Source: an uncultured Planctomycetaceae bacterium
GTDB lineage: Bacteria; Planctomycetota; Planctomycetia; Planctomycetales; Planctomycetaceae
Length of the DNA: 10,598 nt
Assembly (NCBI GenBank): GCA_903823545.1
Contig: CAIJTL010001648.1
Coordinates: forward strand, 1 to 10,598
Direction: 5' to 3'
Shown here: positions 6,928 through 10,598 of the stretch, one piece after another
How the letters are laid out: each line of letters opens with the position of its first letter
Position numbering within the stretch: position 1 is the first letter of the stretch
Notes under the pieces: generated by a model
Databases searched by the model: none
Told to the model about the DNA's origin: nothing
What the model saw: the letters and a program-made list of their open reading frames with translations, nothing else
Position numbers and translations under genes: made by a program

Positions 6928-7173
6928 ATGGATGATTCCGCCGCCGACCATATCTTTCACTCGAACTCAGCATCGCAAGCGTTGCTTAAAGCGATGAAGG
7001 AACTTGCCGAGGTGACCGGCCGGACCATCAAAGACCTTGAGGGGATCAAGATGGGAGCGGCCTTTGACATCGCTGTTGAAACTCATGGCGATGAACTGCC
7101 AGACTTCTGGCGAGTTTGGAGCGAGTGGGCTCTTGCGCTCGATGAACCACCCGCCGAGATGGGCGATCTGTAA
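6928..7173 (+). CDS. Small hypothetical protein, 81 residues
   Basis: I do not recognise the family. The protein begins MDDSAADHIFHSNSAS. A first helix (about 16-40, LLKAMKELAEVTGRTIKDL) is followed by IKMGAAFDIAVETHGDELPDFWRVWSEWALALDEPP. It is acidic and mostly helical, with several tryptophans in the C-terminal part, and has no signal peptide, membrane helix or cysteine. The strong ribosome binding site and a composition fitting its neighbours support a real gene. It is transcribed towards miaA, with 70 bases between the two stops and no strong terminator in between. No function can be inferred. Confidence 0.65.
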   Translation: MDDSAADHIFHSNSASQALLKAMKELAEVTGRTIKDLEGIKMGAAFDIAVETHGDELPDFWRVWSEWALALDEPPAEMGDL

Positions 7174-7243
7174 GGACGAAGATCAGGGATTGTGATCCTT
7201 GCCGTCGAAATATCTCCGCTGAACGGCGGCAAATTGAATTCGT

Positions 7244-8215
7244 TCAATCGCACAACGAGTGTGCTGCTTCCATAATTCGTTCGACGATTGAGGCTGCGTT
7301 GTCACGACTGTTGATTGGCACTGCGACGCACTCTTCGAGATTTCGAAACCAAGTGTGCTGCCGCTTGGCAAATTGGCGAGTACGCGTCTGAATTTGGGTG
7401 ATGGCTTCCGGCAACGTGAGACGCCCCTGCAAATGTTCGATCAATTCGTGATAACCGAGTGCTTGGCTCGCAGTCAGGCTCAGTGGCTGCGGTTCGCTCA
7501 TCAGAGCCCGGACTTCGTCGATCCATCCAGCCGACATCATCGTTAGAACTCGCTCGTCGATGCGTTGATAGAGCCAGTTGCGCGGCGGTTCCAACCAGTA
7601 GACGTGTCGAGGTCGTTCGGCAGGCGGAAGTGGTTCCTCTTGGTGCTGAGAGGACAGAGGTTTTCCAGTCAATTCGCTCACTTCGAGAGCGCGAATGACT
7701 CGGCGGACATCGTTTGGATGCAAGCGAGCGGCGGTTGGCGGATCAACTTCTTGCAGTCGTGCGAACAAGGCTTCTTTGCCGTCGCGTTCCACTTCGGTTT
7801 CGAGTCGAGAACGAATCGCGTCGTTGGCTGGCGGACCAGCAAAGACTCCACGCAGCAAACTTCTTAAATACAAACCGGTGCCGCCAACAAAGAGCGGCGT
7901 GTGACCGCGAGCGACAATCCCCTGACATATCTGCTCGGCAGAAGCGAGGTATTCAGCGACGCTAAAATCTTGCGACGGTTCCAGCACATCAAACAAATGG
8001 TGTGGCACTCGCTCAATCTGATCGCTCGTTGGCTTTGCCGTGCCAATATTCATCCGACGATAAAGAGTCATCGAATCGAGTGATACGATCTCCATCGCCT
8101 GATTACGATGGGACTTCATTCGCTCTGCTAACTCGACAGCGACTTCGCTTTTCCCACACGCCGTCGGTCCAGCGAGAAACCAACAGCGGCGCAGCAAATC
8201 AGACGGAAAACGCAT
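7244..8215 (-). CDS. miaA: tRNA dimethylallyltransferase MiaA
   Basis: The enzyme transfers a dimethylallyl group from DMAPP to N6 of adenosine 37 in tRNAs that read codons starting with U, the first step towards ms2i6A. The start at 8215 gives 323 residues, near the usual 300-320. The frame stays open 26 codons further upstream, but that extension lacks homology-like features. Residues 16-23 (GPTACGKS) are the P-loop. DSMTLYRRMNIGTAKPT (47-63) corresponds to the family's DSxQxYRxMDIGTAKP, with Thr-Leu in place of the usual Gln-Val. VPHHLFD follows, then GGTGLYLRSLLRG in the middle and TRTRQFAKRQHTWFRN near the C-terminus, all MiaA signatures. It is apparently monocistronic; hfq, its partner in proteobacteria, is not next to it. 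No strong Shine-Dalgarno is visible. Confidence 0.96.
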   Translation of the reverse strand: MRFPSDLLRRCWFLAGPTACGKSEVAVELAERMKSHRNQAMEIVSLDSMTLYRRMNIGTAKPTSDQIERVPHHLFDVLEPSQDFSVAEYLASAEQICQGIVARGHTPLFVGGTGLYLRSLLRGVFAGPPANDAIRSRLETEVERDGKEALFARLQEVDPPTAARLHPNDVRRVIRALEVSELTGKPLSSQHQEEPLPPAERPRHVYWLEPPRNWLYQRIDERVLTMMSAGWIDEVRALMSEPQPLSLTASQALGYHELIEHLQGRLTLPEAITQIQTRTRQFAKRQHTWFRNLEECVAVPINSRDNAASIVERIMEAAHSLCD

Positions 8216-8365
8216 AACGAGCCCATAACACAACGACCATACTTCAGAACGCGATGACCACGTCGAGATGATTCCATAAACAACCGCCAACAAACAACGG
8301 ACAGCAGAAAAAAAGAGCCGTTAACTGACAGGTGATGGCGTGCGCGAGTATGCTTCGGTCCAAGA

Positions 8366-8453
8366 ATCGTAGGTCAGCCTTTTTCGGCTGACCCGGATGT
8401 TCCTGGCAACATCCACCACGCATCGAATCAACCTGCAAAGGCTGATCTACGAT
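8366..8453. repeat. Compound nested hairpin element (REP/BIME-like)
   Basis: Three pairings lie in 88 bases. GGTCAGCC (8372-8379) and GGCTGACC (8386-8393) form a perfect 8-bp stem around TTTTTC. GGATGTT (8395-8401) and AACATCC (8408-8414) form a perfect 7-bp stem. The whole left arm ATCGTAGGTCAGCC (8366-8379) also matches, in 13 of 14 positions, the reverse complement of GGCTGATCTACGAT (8440-8453). The left arm can therefore pair locally or with the far end. The element occupies the divergent gap upstream of miaA and ends seven bases before the sequence used as the ribosome binding site (CGGAG) of the SRPBCC gene. GGTCAGCC-type hairpins are familiar in planctomycete intergenic DNA. Confidence 0.7.
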
Positions 8454-8467
8454 TTCGGAGAACATTT

Positions 8468-8920
8468 ATGGCTCAATTTGAAGTCGAAGTAGAACTCGCA
8501 TGCACTCCAACGGAGGCTTTCGAGTTTCTCACGCGACCGGCCAACATTCGGTTGATCAGCCCTCCACAAATCATGCTCGTTTTCGATGCCGCTCCAGAAC
8601 GACTTTCGTTGGGGGCTCGCATGGATTTTCGAGTGCAGGCGTATGGCGTCGTCCGATCGGCCTCTCATGAAATTACAGTTTGGGAAGAGCAAACTCGCTT
8701 CATCGAGCGCCAGGTGTCTGGTCCTATGGGGGCTTGGGAGCACGAGCATCTCTTCAAGCAATCACCCGGTGGAGTGATTATCGTTGATCGCATTGAATTC
8801 ACGCCGCCGGGAGGAATGCTCGGCTTGCTGGTGAGCGAACGAAAGATCCGAGAGTCATTGGAAGACGGGTTTGAGCACCGACATGTCCAACTCGAAAATC
8901 ATTTTGGAATCCCGAAGTAA
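8468..8920 (+). CDS. SRPBCC-fold (START/cyclase-dehydrase-like) protein
   Basis: The product has 150 residues, the normal size of a single SRPBCC domain. It opens with a strand typical of the fold (FEVEVELACTPTEAFEFLTRPANIRLISPP), where the helix after the first strand and the 'P..i..lsPP' turn are recognisable. The alternating strands that follow end in VDRIEFTPPGG and a long C-terminal helix (about 120-145). Such proteins bind hydrophobic ligands in a central cavity; some are polyketide cyclases, others unassigned ligand binders. Nothing in the sequence points to a particular ligand. GGAG seven bases before the ATG supports the start. The next gene follows after 36 bases on the same strand, so the two may be co-transcribed. 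Soluble and cytoplasmic. Confidence 0.8.
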   Translation: MAQFEVEVELACTPTEAFEFLTRPANIRLISPPQIMLVFDAAPERLSLGARMDFRVQAYGVVRSASHEITVWEEQTRFIERQVSGPMGAWEHEHLFKQSPGGVIIVDRIEFTPPGGMLGLLVSERKIRESLEDGFEHRHVQLENHFGIPK

Positions 8921-8956
8921 CATCGCCGTTGACCACTCCACCGAAGTAACCAGCAT

Positions 8957-9235
8957 ATGTCCGATCAACGACCGACGACAGATCAACGAAATAATGCGAC
9001 ATTTGCCGCGCTGACGATGGTGCTGACCATCGTTTTCGGTTTCGTTGTATTGGTGGCGTTTGTGATTCCCAACTTGCTTTGGTTTGTCATCGTCCCTGCA
9101 GGGTTCGGCTTGATGATGGTCTTGCATTATGTGTTGTGGGGACGCTGGCTTGCCAAGTCATTACAGGATCAGGAATCGCAAAAACTGGCTGATTCTAAAG
9201 TAGGTCACTCGTCACAAAATCCAGGAAGTCATTGA
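8957..9235 (+). CDS. Small two-helix membrane protein, unknown function
   Basis: The product has 92 residues. A polar N-terminus (1-14) precedes a first membrane helix (about 17-38, ALTMVLTIVFGFVVLVAFVI). A tight turn with Pro-Asn leads into a second helix (about 41-61, containing WFVIVPAGFGLMMVLHYVL). A basic WGRWLAK segment and a polar tail of about 30 residues follow. Both ends are predicted on the same side, probably cytoplasmic by the positive residues after helix 2. I do not recognise a family. The upstream sequence holds only a weak Shine-Dalgarno (GAAG). It lies between the SRPBCC gene and the sigma factor on the same strand. Confidence 0.65.
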   Translation: MSDQRPTTDQRNNATFAALTMVLTIVFGFVVLVAFVIPNLLWFVIVPAGFGLMMVLHYVLWGRWLAKSLQDQESQKLADSKVGHSSQNPGSH

Positions 9236-9337
9236 AGCGGGGAGCGATGACGCGAGTTGTTGGACACGCCCTGCGTCGGATACTCTTACGTTGTCGAAAT
9301 CACCTCGAAATTGCTCTTCGCGACAAGGCCCGACGCG

Positions 9338-10093
9338 ATGGACTCCAATCCCGCTGAACCCACTCCGACTGTGAGCGGCAGCAACAACCTCGAAGAGTCA
9401 TCCATCTCCGGTTCCAGCCAGCGAGTGTGGCTGAATCGCATCTCAACACGTTGGACGGCGGTCAATAATCCGACGCTCTTTGTAAAGCGTTACGGTCGAG
9501 CGATCCGCAAATACCTGACGACATTGATTCATGACCCCAACGATGCTGAAGAGGTCGAACAAGAATTCATGCTGCGGATGATCCAAAAAGGGTTTCACAC
9601 CGCCGATTCAAACAAAGGGAAATTCCGCTACTACCTCATCACGATCGTCCGTAATGCCGCCATGCACTGGCTCTGTCGACGCAACCAAGTTGCGATGTCG
9701 ATCGAGGGGCTGGAACAAATGCCGGTGTCGGAGGTTTCGCAATTGGAGTGGACCAGCGATTGGCGTAAGTGCATTCTGAAAGCGGCTTGGAAGTCGCTCG
9801 ACAAGTACCAGAAGCGAACGACCAACAATCTCTTTTGCACGGTGCTGCGAGCTTCTGCTCAATTTCCGGAAGAAGATTCGCCCACGCTTGCTAAACGAGT
9901 CTCAGAAATGAGCGGTCAAGAGCTGACCCCCGAAGCCTTCCGCAAGCAACTCAGCCGAGCCCGCAAACGATTCGCCGATCTCATCGTCCAAGAAGTCGCC
10001 CGTACTCTCAACGAACCAACACTCGACGGCATCAAGGATGAACTGAATTGTCTCGACTTGATGAAATACGTCGAAGGCTATTTGCCGGAGTGA
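9338..10093 (+). CDS. Sigma-70 family (ECF-like) RNA polymerase sigma factor, planctomycete type
   Basis: The ATG at 9338 gives 251 residues; a TTG 27 codons upstream is also open but less likely. A Ser/Pro-rich leader (1-30) precedes sigma region 2 (about 45-117). Within it, HDPNDAEEVEQEFMLRMIQKG corresponds to region 2.1-2.2 (D-A-E-D-l-x-Q-e-v in ordinary ECF factors). GKFRYYLITIVRNAAMHWLCRR (94-115) corresponds to regions 2.3-2.4, the promoter -10 and melting part. Region 4 is recognisable but weak at about 180-222, ending FRKQLSRARKRFADLIVQEV, which resembles the usual 'V.srl.RAr..L...l' helix. A short acidic C-terminal tail follows. No anti-sigma factor is encoded next to it; many planctomycete factors of this type are thought to be controlled by Ser/Thr kinases. 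Its last 16 bases overlap the convergent gene. Confidence 0.8.
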   Translation: MDSNPAEPTPTVSGSNNLEESSISGSSQRVWLNRISTRWTAVNNPTLFVKRYGRAIRKYLTTLIHDPNDAEEVEQEFMLRMIQKGFHTADSNKGKFRYYLITIVRNAAMHWLCRRNQVAMSIEGLEQMPVSEVSQLEWTSDWRKCILKAAWKSLDKYQKRTTNNLFCTVLRASAQFPEEDSPTLAKRVSEMSGQELTPEAFRKQLSRARKRFADLIVQEVARTLNEPTLDGIKDELNCLDLMKYVEGYLPE

Positions 10094-10362
10094 TGTACGG
10101 CAGCCTGAGACTGGGGCGACATCTGAAGCCATTCAGCAATGTCCTTTTCCTCTTCAGCCGTGAATTCGAGTGGCTCCAAAGAGTCGTGCCACTTGAGCCA
10201 CTCAACAATCTCTTCCGGTGTTTCGGCGTGATCGTCGTTGATGAGCCCGCTGGCTGGGGCGATTGGAGAGTCAATCACCAATAGATCGCGACCTTCTGGC
10301 CAAGCGATCGGTTCGTTGAACACAACTCGACCGTTTTCCCATTTGGCGCGAACGACAGTCAT
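10078..10362 (-). CDS. Small antitoxin-like hypothetical protein
   Basis: The ATG at 10362 is preferred over one at 10380 because GGAG (10371-10374) is eight bases upstream. The product has 94 residues. Its first 30 residues (MTVVRAKWENGRVVFNEP, then a W-P-E-G turn) follow the 'ti.A.YenG.l.pLepL.lpEG..v' pattern of small AF2212/DUF104-like antitoxins. A proline/acidic linker and two helical, Glu/Asp- and Trp-rich segments (PEEIVEWLKWHD and TAEEEKDIAEWLQ) follow. No toxin gene (for example a PIN-domain gene) is beside it on this strand: downstream is the convergent sigma gene, upstream a terminator-like hairpin and the isomerase gene. It is therefore probably an orphan, and the antitoxin role is only suggested by the N-terminus. 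Confidence 0.65.
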   Translation of the reverse strand: MTVVRAKWENGRVVFNEPIAWPEGRDLLVIDSPIAPASGLINDDHAETPEEIVEWLKWHDSLEPLEFTAEEEKDIAEWLQMSPQSQAAVHHSGK

Positions 10363-10381
10363 GAGATGGTCTCCGTTCATG

Positions 10382-10420
10382 ACAACAGCCCGCTATGTTC
10401 ATTCATAGACGGGCTGTTGT
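10382..10420 (+). terminator. Strong hairpin, terminator-like when read on the plus strand
   Basis: ACAACAGCCCG (10382-10392) and CGGGCTGTTGT (10410-10420) are perfectly complementary over 11 bases. The inner arms CTATG (10393-10397) and CATAG (10404-10408) add five pairs, leaving one bulged A and the loop TTCATT. GTTGGGTTTT follows on the plus strand; no T-run follows on the minus strand. The plus-strand gene it could terminate is the sigma factor, 288 bases upstream. It also lies between two minus-strand genes and could act there as an mRNA end-stabilising structure. Confidence 0.6.
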
Positions 10421-10435
10421 GTTGGGTTTTCATCG

Positions 10436-10471
10436 GAGAATTGAGATTTCAAATTTGAAATCTCAATTCTC
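10436..10471. repeat. Perfect 36-base AT-rich palindrome
   Basis: The left half GAGAATTGAGATTTCAAA (10436-10453) is exactly the reverse complement of the right half (10454-10471), with no spacer. It starts seven bases after the stop codon of the minus-strand isomerase-like gene. On either strand it could extrude as a cruciform or fold as an 18-bp hairpin with a minimal loop. It is AT-rich, unlike the neighbouring terminator-like hairpin. Confidence 0.85.
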
Positions 10472-10478
10472 AAATCAC

Positions 10479-10598
10479 TTACTTCTCAAACGCAGAATCA
10501 AACCGGCGGTTCGAGGGCTTGAAGTCGACGTTCTTGCAGAACTGGCAGGCTTCGCGGGCGCCGTGTTCGCGGTCCATACCGCAGTCTTCCCACTCGAC
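10479..10598 (-). CDS. C-terminal fragment of a sugar phosphate isomerase/epimerase-like TIM-barrel protein
   Basis: The minus-strand frame is open from the window end to a TAA at 10481-10479, giving 39 residues that start [20 protein letters not shown] and end with [12 protein letters not shown]. The pattern 'VEWED.GMDRe.GA.eA..F....dF.PS...FD.AF' is the C-terminus I recognise from xylose-isomerase-like TIM-barrel proteins annotated as sugar phosphate isomerase/epimerase. The VEWED strand would be the last barrel strand, carrying a metal-binding acid. The two Cys (18 and 21) are unusual for that position. The assignment rests on this short tail only. Confidence 0.7.
   Translation of the reverse strand, partial: VEWEDCGMDREHGAREACQFCKNVDFKPSNRRFDSAFEK

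Noticed and set aside
7174..7243. Possible terminator between the small gene and miaA (GATCA...TGATC)
   Set aside because: The stem is only five perfect pairs with a mismatch beyond and no T-run on either strand.
9257..9337. TTG start that lengthens the sigma factor by 27 residues
   Set aside because: The extra residues have no region 1-like features, and the ATG at 9338 has AAGG upstream. The choice is not certain.

Overview
The window looks like chromosomal DNA of a planctomycete (Planctomycetota). The evidence is a formylmethanofuran dehydrogenase/formyltransferase-hydrolase subunit B gene, typical of the tetrahydromethanopterin-linked C1 pathway that planctomycetes share with methylotrophs and methanogens; a large Tat-exported esterase of a kind abundant in that phylum; a divergent ECF-type sigma factor; moderate GC content; and intergenic DNA rich in hairpin repeats. 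No rRNA, tRNA, CRISPR array, transposase or phage gene was seen, and most of the window is ordinary chromosome.

Left part (1-6659): every gene is on the minus strand. In transcription order these are a 267-residue Rossmann/SAM-methyltransferase-like protein of unknown role, then 26 bases later a 691-residue Tat-signal alpha/beta-hydrolase with a degenerate second hydrolase half. Next comes a 91-residue conserved small protein whose stop overlaps (ATGA) a 20-codon stub resembling the start of an HNH endonuclease. A strong hairpin separates this stub from a 726-residue FdhF/YdeP-type molybdopterin oxidoreductase, which is followed after 75 bases by fhcB, cut off by the window start. The last two genes are the most coherent functional pair: FhcB belongs to the complex that releases formate from a formyl-C1 carrier, and an FdhF-type enzyme could oxidise formate to CO2.

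Middle part (6660-8467): an intergenic stretch with an inverted 'CCACGGA...TCCGTGG' repeat precedes a small plus-strand protein of unknown function. This converges on miaA (tRNA dimethylallyltransferase, minus strand). The 252-base divergent region upstream of miaA holds a compound nested hairpin element that ends just before the ribosome binding site of the next gene.

Right part (8468-10598): plus-strand genes encode a SRPBCC-fold protein, a two-helix membrane protein and a planctomycete-style sigma-70 family factor. The sigma gene overlaps tail-to-tail with a minus-strand antitoxin-like small protein. A strong hairpin, a perfect 36-base palindrome and the C-terminal 39 residues of a sugar phosphate isomerase/epimerase-like TIM-barrel protein finish the window.

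I see no complete new defence or mobile system. The best leads are the formate/formyl-carrier gene pair, the truncated HNH partner, and three structured intergenic elements.
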